From positions 310,001 through 374,000 of the forward strand of contig NZ_PTJE01000003.1 of the NCBI RefSeq assembly GCF_002934445.1: 64,000 nucleotides of DNA, read 5' to 3'. The stretch comes from Nonlabens xylanidelens (lineage in GTDB: Bacteria; Bacteroidota; Bacteroidia; Flavobacteriales; Flavobacteriaceae). The translations under genes were made by a program, and so were the position numbers. The notes under the pieces are model-generated. The model was not told the DNA's origin. It saw only the letters and a program-made list of their open reading frames with translations, and did not search any database. Shown here piece by piece: positions 24,374 through 34,003 of the stretch. The first letter of the stretch is position 1. The number at the start of each line of letters is the position of its first letter.

Positions 24374-27300
24374 TTTTCTGATCGTTGTAGTTATACTCTT
24401 CCGTTAATGGTTCAAAATCTTCGTCCTTAATCATAGAACGTTTATCTGCTATAGTTGCAAATATGTAATACAGTCCAGGAATTACTAGAACACCGAATAC
24501 GGTACCGAATAACATACCACCCATGGCAGATGTTCCTATGGTACGGTTACCTACAGCACCTGCTCCACTAGCTATTACTAGAGGTATAAGTCCTGCAATA
24601 AAAGCAAACGATGTCATTAAAATAGGACGGAAACGAACCTTTGCTCCTTCTATAGCTGCCTCTCTTATGGACATGCCTTGATTACGTTTCTGTACAGCAT
24701 ATTCTATAATTAAGACGGCATTTTTACCTAGCAGTCCTACCAGCATGACCAGACCTACTTGTGCATATATATCGTTTGCCAAACCTAGAATTTTCAATAA
24801 AAAGAAAGAACCGAAAATACCTACTGGTAAGGATAGAATTACTGCTAGTGGCAGTATAAAACTCTCATACTGTGCAGCAAGAACGAAATAAACAAATATC
24901 AACACGATTCCAAAAATGATAATCGCTTCATTACCTCTTCTAGCCTCGTCAAAAGAAAGTCCTTCCCATGCGATGTCATAACCTCTAGGCAGGGTTTCTT
25001 TTGCTACTTCTTGAACGGCTTTTATCGCATCATCTGTAGTAAAACCTTTTGCAGGGTTACCTCTTATCGCTGCAGAGTTGTACAGGTTATACCTAGTAAC
25101 TTCATTAGGCCCTTGCTTTTTATTCAATTTCATAAAGGCAGAATAAGGTACCATTTCACCTACATCATTCTTTACATAATAATCCAGTATATCGCTAGGA
25201 TATCTTCTGTATTCCGGACCAGCTTGAGTATATACTTTGAAAAAGTTATTGAATCTTGTAAAACCTTGTTCATAGGTACTACCTATTAGAATGTTTAAGT
25301 TTTCCATTGCAACACCTATAGAAACTCCCTTTTGCATAGCAAGAGCGTTATCTATCTCTAACTCATATTGGGGATAATTTGCTGCATAAAAGGTAAATAG
25401 ACCACTCAACTCTTCTCTTTTACCTAGTGCATCCATAAAATCTTGATTGATTTTATCAAACTCTTGGTAATCTGTTTCATTGTTTTGATCTATTAAACGT
25501 AAGGCTAGACCGCCAGCTGCTCCATAACCTGGTACTGCAGGCGGCTCAAAAAACTCAATGACCGCACCCATCTTTTCAGTTTCCTCTTCTAGCTGTTCAA
25601 TAATCTCGTGTACAGAATGCTCTCTATCTGACCAGTCTTTTAAATTGATCAAACAAGTACCAGCATTAGAGCCACGTCCTTCAGTTAAGATCTCATAACC
25701 TGCAAGGGATGAGACAGATTTGATTCCATCTATCTCTTCGGCTATGGCTTGTAACTGTCTAGAAACTTTATTAGTTTCTTCTAGTGTAGACCCTGGTGGT
25801 GTTTGCACAATAGCATAAATCATCCCTTGATCTTCATTAGGTATAAACCCTGCAGGAAGTGTTTTATTTACAAAGAATGTAGCGGCAATAAAAGCTCCTA
25901 AGACTACAATAGTTAATAAACGTCTTGAGACTATTTTCTCTAAAACATTAGTATATCGACCGGTTAGTTTTTCAAATAAATTATTGAAACCATCTATTAA
26001 ATAAGTGATAGGTGTTTTACGTTTTTTCTTACCGTGATTGTTTTTTAAAATCATTGCACATAACACTGGTGTTAAAGTAAGTGCTACCACTGCAGATAAA
26101 GTAATTGCCGAAGCCATAGTAATAGCAAACTGTCTATAAAACACACCTACAGGACCACTCATAAATGCTACCGGCACAAATACAGCTACCATAAGCAAAG
26201 TAATGGCTACAATTGCACCACCTATCTCACCTAGAACTTGCTGCGCAGCTTTATATGGAGAAATACCAGGTACTTCTTCCATTTTTGCATGCACTGCCTC
26301 TACCACAACTATGGCATCATCAACCACAATCCCTATAGCAAGAACTAACGCAAACAATGTGATTAAGTTAATTGTTAAACCAAACATTTGCATTACAAAA
26401 AATGCTCCTATCAATGATATAGGAACTGCAAGAACTGGTATTAATGTAGAGCGCCAGTCGCCTAAAAATAGAAATACAACTAGAGATACTAAGATGAAAG
26501 CCTCTCCTAATGTGTGTATTACTTTTTCAATAGAAGCGTCTAAGAAATTAGAGACATCATAACTGACCTCATATTCCATACCTGCAGGAAAATCCTGCTT
26601 CATTGTTTCCATTTTTTCTTTGATCTGCTCGATAACATCACTGGCATTACTACCATATGATTGCTTTAAAACTATCGCCGCAGATGGATATCCATCTTTA
26701 TTAGAATAAATATCAAAGAATTCACTTCCTAATTCTACTCGTGCAAGATCTTTCAGTCTTAATATCTCACCATCAGGACTTGCTTTTATAATTATATCTT
26801 CATATTCTTCTGGCTTATTGTACCTTCCTTTGTAAACTAGTACATATTCTAATGATTGTGCTTCCTGACCAGAACTACGACCTAATCGCCCTGGTCTACC
26901 GATAACACTTTGCTCATTAATGGCTTCCATAACCTCTTCTGTAGAAACATTATATGCTCGCATGCGATCTGGTTTTAACCATAAACGCATCGCATACTGT
27001 CGACTACCTAGAATCTTTGCACTAGAAATACCGTTTACCCTTTTTATTTCAGGAATCACATTTGCATTAGCATAGTTGTACAAAAACTTTTCATCGTCAT
27101 TTTTGTTTTTACTAAAGAGATTCACGTACATCAACATACTAGGTTGTACCCTAGAAACTACTACACCTTCTAGTTGTACTAGTGGTGGTAATTTATTGAT
27201 AACCTGATCTACACGGTTCTTAACGTTAACCACCGCTACGTTAGGATCTTCACCTAATTCAAAAATTATTTGAATAGTAGCCTCTCCTGCACTAGTTGCG

Positions 27301-27542
27301 TCAGACACGATATATTTCATTCCTTGTACACCATTTATCGCTCTTTCTAGCGGTATAAGTGTCGTATTAGTAAGTACCTCAGCACTAGAACCTGGATAGG
27401 CTACAGTAATAAGTACACGTGGTGGGGCTATTTCTGGAAATTGCGAAATAGGAAGACTCTTAATCGATAATCCACCTATGATCATAATAATCAACGAGAC
27501 TACTATGGCCAGTACTGGTCTTTTTATAAAATTTTTAAACAT
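24363..27542 (-). CDS. RND efflux transporter, HAE1 (AcrB-like) family
   Basis: A 1059-aa inner-membrane transporter of usual HAE1 length. It opens MFKNFIKRPVLAIVVSL, with twelve helices in the 1 + 5 + 1 + 5 layout and two large periplasmic loops. Visible family signatures: SLPISQFPEIAPPRVLITVAYPG after helix 1, FALVLAIGIVVDDAIVVVE in helix 4 with the paired Asp residues of the proton relay, and VFVPVAFMSGPVGVFYRQFA. It should export drugs, solvents or bile-like compounds by proton antiport. It lies 21 bases after the adaptor gene and overlaps the outer-membrane factor, completing an adaptor/pump/channel operon. No regulator gene is adjacent. Confidence 0.94.
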   Translation of the reverse strand: MFKNFIKRPVLAIVVSLIIMIIGGLSIKSLPISQFPEIAPPRVLITVAYPGSSAEVLTNTTLIPLERAINGVQGMKYIVSDATSAGEATIQIIFELGEDPNVAVVNVKNRVDQVINKLPPLVQLEGVVVSRVQPSMLMYVNLFSKNKNDDEKFLYNYANANVIPEIKRVNGISSAKILGSRQYAMRLWLKPDRMRAYNVSTEEVMEAINEQSVIGRPGRLGRSSGQEAQSLEYVLVYKGRYNKPEEYEDIIIKASPDGEILRLKDLARVELGSEFFDIYSNKDGYPSAAIVLKQSYGSNASDVIEQIKEKMETMKQDFPAGMEYEVSYDVSNFLDASIEKVIHTLGEAFILVSLVVFLFLGDWRSTLIPVLAVPISLIGAFFVMQMFGLTINLITLFALVLAIGIVVDDAIVVVEAVHAKMEEVPGISPYKAAQQVLGEIGGAIVAITLLMVAVFVPVAFMSGPVGVFYRQFAITMASAITLSAVVALTLTPVLCAMILKNNHGKKKRKTPITYLIDGFNNLFEKLTGRYTNVLEKIVSRRLLTIVVLGAFIAATFFVNKTLPAGFIPNEDQGMIYAIVQTPPGSTLEETNKVSRQLQAIAEEIDGIKSVSSLAGYEILTEGRGSNAGTCLINLKDWSDREHSVHEIIEQLEEETEKMGAVIEFFEPPAVPGYGAAGGLALRLIDQNNETDYQEFDKINQDFMDALGKREELSGLFTFYAANYPQYELEIDNALAMQKGVSIGVAMENLNILIGSTYEQGFTRFNNFFKVYTQAGPEYRRYPSDILDYYVKNDVGEMVPYSAFMKLNKKQGPNEVTRYNLYNSAAIRGNPAKGFTTDDAIKAVQEVAKETLPRGYDIAWEGLSFDEARRGNEAIIIFGIVLIFVYFVLAAQYESFILPLAVILSLPVGIFGSFFLLKILGLANDIYAQVGLVMLVGLLGKNAVLIIEYAVQKRNQGMSIREAAIEGAKVRFRPILMTSFAFIAGLIPLVIASGAGAVGNRTIGTSAMGGMLFGTVFGVLVIPGLYYIFATIADKRSMIKDEDFEPLTEEYNYNDQKNED

Positions 27543-27563
27543 CTTATTATTTTTTGAAACCTA

Positions 27564-28637
27564 TTATTCAGCTACTAGCTTTAAGTCTGCTAGTACTGTT
27601 TCTGGTTCTATGAAGTCTGTATTTATTTTTTGCCCATTACGCACTTTTCTTAATCCATCAATTAATATGCGGTCGTTGCTATCTATACCGTCTTTAACGA
27701 TATACAGATAAGGCAATTCTTCTAAGATGCTTATCTGACGTTGTTCTACTTCTTCTTTATCGTTCACGACGAAAACGTACTTTTTATCAAGAATCTCGAA
27801 TGTTGCTTTTTGAGGAATTATTTTAGCATTCTTGAACGGTATATTCATCAAAATGTTCCCAGTCTGTCCATGTCTTAAAAGACTTTCTGGATTAGGAAAT
27901 GTAGCTCTAAACTCGATGTTACCAGTCTCGTGATTAAACTCACCTTCTATAGTTTCTACTTTTCCTTTATGATTAAAAATAGCCGAATTTGCCATTTGTA
28001 ATTGAACACTAGAAGCGTGTGTCGTAGTATCCGTTACATAATTAATATACTCAGACTCAGGAACATTAAAGTATACCCACATCTTACTATTGTCAGATAT
28101 TTTAGTAAGCAATTCACCTTCTTCAAGTAGGCTACCTTCTCTTGCTTCTAGATGATCCATAATCCCAGTAAAAGGAGCGTGAATAGTGGTGAAATTTAAA
28201 TGTGTTTGCGCCATACGAACTTCCGCATTTGCTTTTGCAAGTCTAGCTTCTGCAAGAGCTAGTTCATTTTTAGAAACTACATTTTTATCAGATAACATTT
28301 TTGTGTTATCATATTCTATTTCTGCAGCTCTTGCTTCAGACTTTGATTTTTGAAGTTCGGCTTTGTAGACATTTGCATTTATAGCAAACATGGTCTGCCC
28401 TTTTTCTACTTTCTGTCCTTCATCGACATATATTTTTTGAAGATAACCTCGTTCTAAGGCTCTTAACTCGATATGACGCATCGCATGGATTTGACTCACA
28501 TACTTTCTAGTTATGGTAGTATCTTTTAAAATTAGATTTGTTACTCTTAGAGTAGGGATGGATTTATGTTTTTCTTCTTTGTGCTGGCAACTCACAACAA
28601 GTAAGGCCATTACTATAAAAGGAATGATTTTTTTCAA
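27564..28637 (-). CDS. RND efflux periplasmic adaptor (AcrA-like lipoprotein)
   Basis: A 357-aa membrane-fusion protein with a lipobox (ALLVVSCQHK), so it is anchored through Cys17. Order of domains: membrane-proximal strands, lipoyl half (GYLQKIYVDEGQKVEKGQTMF), helical hairpin (about 90-145), second lipoyl half (APFTGIMDHLEAREGSLLEEGELL), then beta-barrel, with (R)HGQTGNILMNIP near the end as in the family. It links the RND pump at 24363 to the outer-membrane channel at 22937 and is the first gene of that operon. I see no clear TAnnTTTG box and no LytTR-type element upstream, so its regulation looks separate from the EPS locus. Confidence 0.93.
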   Translation of the reverse strand: MKKIIPFIVMALLVVSCQHKEEKHKSIPTLRVTNLILKDTTITRKYVSQIHAMRHIELRALERGYLQKIYVDEGQKVEKGQTMFAINANVYKAELQKSKSEARAAEIEYDNTKMLSDKNVVSKNELALAEARLAKANAEVRMAQTHLNFTTIHAPFTGIMDHLEAREGSLLEEGELLTKISDNSKMWVYFNVPESEYINYVTDTTTHASSVQLQMANSAIFNHKGKVETIEGEFNHETGNIEFRATFPNPESLLRHGQTGNILMNIPFKNAKIIPQKATFEILDKKYVFVVNDKEEVEQRQISILEELPYLYIVKDGIDSNDRILIDGLRKVRNGQKINTDFIEPETVLADLKLVAE

Positions 28638-28834
28638 CGGAATGATGTATTAATTGATAGATAAATTGAGTGAGTTTAATTCAAGACATAGCAGTGTATA
28701 GAAAGCAAAAAACTTTCATAACCTACTGATTAATAAAATAAATTAAACTGAGTATCGGAATCACAGATAGAGACAGCAAAGGACTGTCTATAAAACACCT
28801 CTAAAAGGTGAAACCTGTAATTAATGGATAAAAC

Positions 28835-29179
28835 CTAGACTCTGATATCTTCGTAAATGAGATACAAATTCTGTTGAGAAACTAAATAAACACCTTCTCT
28901 AGTAGTGAAATTTTCTTTTTTGAAAGAGTTTACTTCGGCAATAATATTACTCGAGGTGGAATGAAATAAGCTAGAAACGGTATCTGTAGAATCTTTCTCA
29001 CTAACCTCTTCTTCTTCACCTACTTCTTCATAAGCGTCTATCTTTTCTTTAGAATCGTGATCTTCTTGTTGTATAGTAACGAGATTACTCAATAAACCAT
29101 CATATGATGAGGAATCACCAGTTGAGGCTAGATTAAGAAAACTAGCAAATAAGAATAATAACAGCGTACTGTATTTCAC
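28835..29179 (-). CDS. Small exported acidic protein, unknown function
   Basis: A 114-aa protein with a GTG start and a Sec-type signal (YSTLLLFLFASFLNLAS). The mature part is very acidic (AYEEVGEEEEVSEKD) and then carries VYLVSQQNLYLIYEDIRV at the end. A TAATTTTG box at 29205-29198 (minus strand) lies 18 bases before the start. I do not recognise the family; the signal peptide, box and lack of any alternative frame support a real gene. It is not obviously in an operon: 114 bases separate it from the HlyIII gene upstream and about 200 bases from the RND adaptor gene downstream. Confidence 0.6.
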   Translation of the reverse strand: MKYSTLLLFLFASFLNLASTGDSSSYDGLLSNLVTIQQEDHDSKEKIDAYEEVGEEEEVSEKDSTDTVSSLFHSTSSNIIAEVNSFKKENFTTREGVYLVSQQNLYLIYEDIRV

Positions 29180-29293
29180 GTCTTTCTATTGAGACTTCAA
29201 AATTATATAAGAAGACGTTAAGATAATATGTCTTAGTAGTACTTTAACATAAATAATCAATGAAGAAAATAAATAAGAAACTCAAAGTACTGA

Positions 29294-29929
29294 TTATCTA
29301 CCTTGTACTATACTCCATACCATGGCGGCATGACTAAGACTACCTCCTAAAACAAAAACATGCCAGATGACATGATTAAAATAAAGCTTATTCCACGCAT
29401 AAAAAATGATTCCTACGGTAAAGAAAACACCACCAGCAATTAGAAGATTCATTTGTAAATCTGTAAAAGCATCACTTAGAGTTTGCAAATCAAAGACAAT
29501 CATCCAGCCCATTACTAGATAAAGAATGCTAGAAAAAGCCTCAAATTTACCTGTAAAGAAAAGTTTCCAAATAATTCCAAATACAGCAATTCCCCAAACC
29601 GCAGCAAGTATATACCAGCCACTGGATTGTTCTAAAGTAATAAGGCATACTGGTGTGTAGGTACCAGCAATAGAACCATATATAGAGATGTGATCTAATT
29701 TTCTCAGTTTAAACTTTAATTTACTAGGCTCTACTTTATGATAAACTGTAGAAGAGAAATATAAAAACAATTGAGATAACACATATACAAGAATAGCTGG
29801 CAGCATGTAATCTACTGACCAGTTAGCCTCATAAATTAAGCCTATGGTAATCGCTATGAATAAAAGAAAACCAAAACCATGAGTGATTACATTCCACTTT
29901 TCTTCTATTGCAGTTTGAGTTCTAGCCAT
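29294..29929 (-). CDS. trhA: Hemolysin III / PAQR family membrane protein (TrhA-like)
   Basis: A 211-aa protein with seven helices. Hallmarks of the HlyIII/PAQR family: EKWNVITHGFGF at the N-terminus, SSTVYH in the second conserved block, LRKLDHISIYGSIAGTYTP in the third and FNHVIWHVFVLGGSLSHAAM at the C-terminus. The conserved Asp, Ser and His residues form the metal site of this superfamily. Bacterial members affect membrane lipid homeostasis; a true haemolytic role is not implied. The start overlaps the stop of the nitronate monooxygenase gene by eight bases, so the two are probably co-transcribed. Confidence 0.88.
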   Translation of the reverse strand: MARTQTAIEEKWNVITHGFGFLLFIAITIGLIYEANWSVDYMLPAILVYVLSQLFLYFSSTVYHKVEPSKLKFKLRKLDHISIYGSIAGTYTPVCLITLEQSSGWYILAAVWGIAVFGIIWKLFFTGKFEAFSSILYLVMGWMIVFDLQTLSDAFTDLQMNLLIAGGVFFTVGIIFYAWNKLYFNHVIWHVFVLGGSLSHAAMVWSIVQGR

Positions 29930-30878
29930 TTAAAGAAAGGTTAGATAATTCTTTTCTAGCTTCTTCAAATTCTGTAACCATATCCACCACCACTTGTGCA
30001 GCAGGAATAATATCGTTTATTAATCCAGAGACTTGTCCTATTTCTAATTCTCCTTCAATTAAATCTCCTTCAAACATTCCTTTTTTTGCTCTCGCTCTAC
30101 CTAAAAGCTCTTTTAAATCTTCTGGAGTGGGCGCTTTTTTGTAAAGTTCTTGAACATCGTTCCAAAATTTGTTACGTATTAAGCGTACTGGTGCTAGTTC
30201 TTTTAAGGTTAAGTGAGTTGCTCCTTCACCTGCCTCTACCACAGCATTTTTAAAATTCAAATGACTACTCGCCTCATGTGTTGCAACAAATCTACTACCT
30301 ACTTGTACACCATCTGCCCCTAGAGTCATGGCTGCTAGCATACCACGACCAGTGGCTATACCACCTGCAGCAATTAATGGAATATCAATAGCTTGTGCCA
30401 CTTGCGGTATAAGAGTCAAAGTGGTAGACTCTTCTCTACCATTATGTCCACCAGCTTCAAAACCTTCGGCAACCACGGCGTCCACACCAGCTTCTTGAGA
30501 TTTTAAGGCAAATTTTACAGAGCTTACTACATGAACCACGGTTATTCCAGCATCTTTTAAACGCTTTGTGTAGGTTTTAGGATTTCCTGCACTTGTAAAA
30601 ACTATAGGTACTTTTTCTTCTATTATTATTTGAAGAATTTCCTCTAAATCTGTATAAAGAAGTGGAACATTTACCCCAAAAGGCTTATCTGTCCCTGCTT
30701 TTGTTTTTTGAATATGCTCTCTCAATACTTCTGGATACATAGAACCTGCACCTATTAATCCTAATCCACCAGCATTACTTACCGCAGTGACTAGTTTATG
30801 ACCGCTTGCCCATATCATACCACCTTGAATAATAGGGTATTTAATTTTGAAAAGCTGAGTAATTGCGTTTTGAGACAT
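29922..30878 (-). CDS. Nitronate monooxygenase / 2-nitropropane dioxygenase family flavoprotein
   Basis: A 318-aa TIM-barrel FMN enzyme. It begins ITQLFKIKYPIIQGGMIWASGHKLVTAVSNAGGLGLIG, the usual opening of this family, and continues with the FMN phosphate-binding segments VVAEGFEAGGHNGREESTTL and PLIAAGGIATGRGMLAAMTLGADGVQVGSRF. Members oxidise nitronates; the closely related FabK enoyl-ACP reductases share the fold, and the two cannot be separated reliably by eye. A TAAATTTG box at 30916-30909 (minus strand) lies 30 bases upstream of the ATG. It overlaps the HlyIII gene downstream. Confidence 0.85.
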   Translation of the reverse strand: MSQNAITQLFKIKYPIIQGGMIWASGHKLVTAVSNAGGLGLIGAGSMYPEVLREHIQKTKAGTDKPFGVNVPLLYTDLEEILQIIIEEKVPIVFTSAGNPKTYTKRLKDAGITVVHVVSSVKFALKSQEAGVDAVVAEGFEAGGHNGREESTTLTLIPQVAQAIDIPLIAAGGIATGRGMLAAMTLGADGVQVGSRFVATHEASSHLNFKNAVVEAGEGATHLTLKELAPVRLIRNKFWNDVQELYKKAPTPEDLKELLGRARAKKGMFEGDLIEGELEIGQVSGLINDIIPAAQVVVDMVTEFEEARKELSNLSLNG

Positions 30879-30908
30879 AGATTTTGCTACTTGAATTTGA
30901 TTGTGCTA

Positions 30909-30916
30909 CAAATTTA
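30909..30916 (-). promoter_or_regulatory. -7 promoter box of the nitronate monooxygenase gene
   Basis: TAAATTTG on the minus strand, a perfect TAnnTTTG Bacteroidota -7 element, 30 bases before the ATG. Confidence 0.5.
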
Positions 30917-31018
30917 AGGAAGATTAAATAGTTACAGTCTTCCCTTTGCTAAGAGCTTAATATTTAATTTAGAAAAGGCTTCAATATGAATAAAACACAT
31001 TAAATAATACTAATTCAA

Positions 31019-32599
31019 TTACCTAATCACCACTTTATAAGTAACATCACTTTGATCTATAGTAAAAAGATACAATCCACTAGAGACTTGGTTAAGATCT
31101 ATAAAACCATCTTGTGTTGTCGCTTTTTTAATGACCTGCTGCCCTTGCAAGTTATAGAGCTGGAAAGAGGTTACGTTTTCGCCTTGAGCAGTATTAAAAA
31201 ACAGAGTTTTATCTTTTACGTAATAATTAAAATCTTGTGTATTAAAACTGACAGAACTAAGTGTCTGTTGTGCTGCGCCAAAATCAGGAATTCCATAACC
31301 TAATAAATTATCTGGCAACATGGACTGGTCACTACTAGCACGCACGGCATCTATTATTTGTTGCGGTGTGAGATTAGGAAATGCTTGCATGAGACATGCC
31401 ATCGCGCCGCTTATCATGGGTGCACTGAACGATGTACCACTAGTGGTCACAAGATTACCAGACTCATCTATACTCGCAGTCGCGCTACCTTGTGCTGCAA
31501 TATCAGGACGTATGCGACCGTCTACGGTAGGTCCTATGCTTGAGAAACTAGATTTTGCTCTTGTGTCTGTTACAGACCCTATGGCAAATGCTCCTAAAGC
31601 GTCTGCAGGAGAGGCAACATAAGGATGCGTGGTGCTGTTACCAGAATTACCTGCACTGGTCACTACTATTATCCCTTTTTCAAAAGCAACATTAGTCCCT
31701 TGAGATATAAAAGAAGTGACACCATTCATGTCCTGGTAATCGAGACTTTCTGCCGTGTTATCAAAGCCTAAATAGCCCAAAGAAACATTAATAACATCTA
31801 CTCCTAGAGAATCGGCACGCTCTGCAGCCTGCACCCAGTAGGACATCTCTGCTGGTGTTTCTTGTGCTCCTTCTTCTGTACGGAATAAGTAATAACCAGC
31901 GTCTGGTGCGGTACCTTCAAAATTATTAGGATCATTTCCTGCCATGACACTCAGTACTCTAGAGCCATGAAAGTTATCTTCATAAATAGAATTATCTCGT
32001 TGTACAAAATCCCAAGTTCCTTTAATACCATTATTGTTGCGCAATTGTGCAAAACCTGTATTTATGTCTACGTTAGGAAAACCAGAGTCTGTTACTGCTA
32101 TTAACATTCCTGCACCGGCGTTACCTGTATTGTGTAAATCATCTAGGCCTATCATTTCTATCTGATTTCTAGCTGTTCCATAAACCAGAGGTGTGGTAAC
32201 CATGTTTGCAAATTTATCACGATTGCTTACAGACGCACTTTTTGTAGGGTCTGTATAATCTATACTAGAAACAAAAGGCAAACTGGCCAGTGCATCGATA
32301 GCTGTCGTAGTACCTACCACATGCACACAGTTAAACCACTTAGACTGGGCTTTATAACTTATACCTGGCTGACTTTTTATTTGTGCTACATATATTTGAT
32401 TCATAGGCACATCACGATCGTCTATCGCAATGTTATGTCTCATTTTACGATCTATAGATCTTTGAGTCAGTATACTCTGCGGATTTGCTAACGACGTCGC
32501 CACATTAGGTTTATCTACAAAATAAACCAATGCATGAAAATCTTGTGCATTTGTAGCAATAGAAATAAATGCAAAAAGAATAAATATTATTTTTTTCAT
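31019..32599 (-). CDS. Secreted S8 subtilisin-like serine protease with T9SS sorting domain
   Basis: A 526-aa exported protease. Signal peptide at residues 1-18 (IATNAQ); an inhibitor-like propeptide follows, to about residue 130; the S8 domain runs about 150-440 with catalytic Asp in AVTDSG, His in FHGSRVLSV and Ser in GTSFSAP. The C-terminal about 75 residues (FNYYVKDKTLFF, FQLYNLQGQQVIK, VSSGLYLFTI) form a T9SS type A domain, so it is secreted across the outer membrane. It should degrade extracellular or surface protein. It appears monocistronic, separated from mnmA by 41 bases and from the nitronate monooxygenase gene by 140. Confidence 0.92.
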   Translation of the reverse strand: MKKIIFILFAFISIATNAQDFHALVYFVDKPNVATSLANPQSILTQRSIDRKMRHNIAIDDRDVPMNQIYVAQIKSQPGISYKAQSKWFNCVHVVGTTTAIDALASLPFVSSIDYTDPTKSASVSNRDKFANMVTTPLVYGTARNQIEMIGLDDLHNTGNAGAGMLIAVTDSGFPNVDINTGFAQLRNNNGIKGTWDFVQRDNSIYEDNFHGSRVLSVMAGNDPNNFEGTAPDAGYYLFRTEEGAQETPAEMSYWVQAAERADSLGVDVINVSLGYLGFDNTAESLDYQDMNGVTSFISQGTNVAFEKGIIVVTSAGNSGNSTTHPYVASPADALGAFAIGSVTDTRAKSSFSSIGPTVDGRIRPDIAAQGSATASIDESGNLVTTSGTSFSAPMISGAMACLMQAFPNLTPQQIIDAVRASSDQSMLPDNLLGYGIPDFGAAQQTLSSVSFNTQDFNYYVKDKTLFFNTAQGENVTSFQLYNLQGQQVIKKATTQDGFIDLNQVSSGLYLFTIDQSDVTYKVVIR

Positions 32600-32640
32600 A
32601 GAAGTAAATTTACACTTATTCTATCACAATTTGCGTGATA

Positions 32641-33837
32641 CTAAGCTATTACCCCAGATCCTAAACAGTCATTATCTTGATACCATGCTACAAACTGACC
32701 TGGAGAGATCGCGCTTTGCTCGTCATTAAAAATGACATAAAGACCATCTTCTGTGCGGTGCAAAGTTGCTGGCTCTAGAGTCTGTCTGTATCGTATACGC
32801 GCCATAACATCTAGAGTCTCACCTACTGCTATTTCTAGATCTTCTCTTATCCAGTGCGTCTCTGCAGCTGTTACAAATAATCCACGACGGTATAAACCTG
32901 GGTGTTGTTTTCCCTGACCTACATAAATAGTATTGGTATTTACATCTGTCTCTATAACAAAAAGAGGCTCTGGTGTACCACCTACGGCTAGTCCTTTGCG
33001 CTGCCCACGAGTAAAATAATGAGCACCTTGATGTACTCCTACCTTTTTCCCGTCTGTAGGTTGATATTTACGCTTTCGCGAAAGCGTAACCAATTCATTC
33101 CCCTCGCCAGAATCTGCAGCAGCATTTACTTCTAGCATTTTATCACGACTGGTTTGTGCATCTATTTCTACAATGTCACCAGCTTTTGCTTGTAACTTCT
33201 GTTGTAAAAAATCTGGCAATCTTACTTTACCTATAAAACACAATCCTTGAGAATCTTTCTTTCCTGCGGTAATTAAATCTTGCTCAGCAGCTATTTCTCT
33301 TACCTCAGGTTTTTGAAGATGACCTATTGGAAAAAGAGTTTTAGCCAGTTGTTTTTGAGACACCTGACAAAGAAAATAGCTTTGATCTTTATTTGCGTCT
33401 GCTCCACCTATTAAGTGATGTATTTCTTTACCGTTTTCTACGGTGGTTGTTTTCTGGCAATAATGTCCTGTTGCAACATAATCTGCCCCAAGTTCTAGTG
33501 CTATATCCATAAACACATCAAACTTAATCTCGCGATTACACAATACGTCTGGATTAGGCGTGCGCCCACTCGCATACTCGTCAAACATGTAATCTACTAT
33601 GCGCTCTTTATATTGCTCACTTAAATCTACTGTTTGAAAAGGGATACCTAGTTTATCTGCAACCAGCATTGCGTCGTTAGAATCTTCTAACCACGGGCAC
33701 TCATCACTTATAGTAACGGTGTCATCATGCCAGTTTTTCATGAAGAGACCTATCACCTCATGACCTTGTTCTTTTAATAAATGTGCCGCTACACTTGAGT
33801 CTACGCCACCAGAAAGTCCTACTACTACTTTTGCCAT
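32641..33837 (-). CDS. mnmA: tRNA-specific 2-thiouridylase
   Basis: A 398-aa enzyme that thiolates U34 of tRNA-Lys, -Glu and -Gln. The ATG at 33837 ([11 protein letters not shown]) is correct; the longer frame adds five residues lying over the promoter. Motifs: PP-loop GLSGGVDSS (residues 7-15), [12 protein letters not shown] with the catalytic Cys, TGHY, and [12 protein letters not shown] with the second Cys. A palindromic repeat at 33071-33086 encodes TLSRKRKY inside a roughly 25-residue low-complexity insert (about [10 protein letters not shown] onwards) between conserved blocks, just before GQRKGL. That insert is unlike most bacterial MnmA. TATTTTTG at 33849-33842 is a good -7 box only five bases from the ATG, so the message may be nearly leaderless. 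Confidence 0.95.
   Translation of the reverse strand: MAKVVVGLSGGVDSSVAAHLLKEQGHEVIGLFMKNWHDDTVTISDECPWLEDSNDAMLVADKLGIPFQTVDLSEQYKERIVDYMFDEYASGRTPNPDVLCNREIKFDVFMDIALELGADYVATGHYCQKTTTVENGKEIHHLIGGADANKDQSYFLCQVSQKQLAKTLFPIGHLQKPEVREIAAEQDLITAGKKDSQGLCFIGKVRLPDFLQQKLQAKAGDIVEIDAQTSRDKMLEVNAAADSGEGNELVTLSRKRKYQPTDGKKVGVHQGAHYFTRGQRKGLAVGGTPEPLFVIETDVNTNTIYVGQGKQHPGLYRRGLFVTAAETHWIREDLEIAVGETLDVMARIRYRQTLEPATLHRTEDGLYVIFNDEQSAISPGQFVAWYQDNDCLGSGVIA
33071..33086. repeat. Palindromic repeat copy 6
   Basis: Exact copy inside mnmA; in this frame encodes LSRKR. Confidence 0.95.
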
Positions 33838-33841
33838 GGTG

Positions 33842-33849
33842 CAAAAATA
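33842..33849 (-). promoter_or_regulatory. -7 promoter box of mnmA
   Basis: TATTTTTG on the minus strand matches TAnnTTTG and ends five bases before the ATG, which implies a very short or absent 5' leader. Confidence 0.5.
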
Positions 33850-34003
33850 CAATAAGAGTCAACTATAAGAGTTTTTAACGTGTTAGATTTTTCTTATCGC
33901 TACAAGTACTTTCTCTATCAAAAATAACGAGAGTTTCCACTTGCAACTAGCAATATAAATGCTTTGATTTCGTTATTTTGCAAGCTGAAAAAGAATATTG
34001 AAA

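Noticed and set aside
26203-26562. 119-codon plus-strand frame within the RND transporter
   Set aside because: Antisense to membrane segments of the transporter; low-complexity Thr/Ile content is a codon shadow.
29922-30878. Calling this gene fabK
   Set aside because: FabK and nitronate monooxygenases share the fold and FMN motifs; nothing visible decides for enoyl-ACP reductase and no fatty-acid genes are near.
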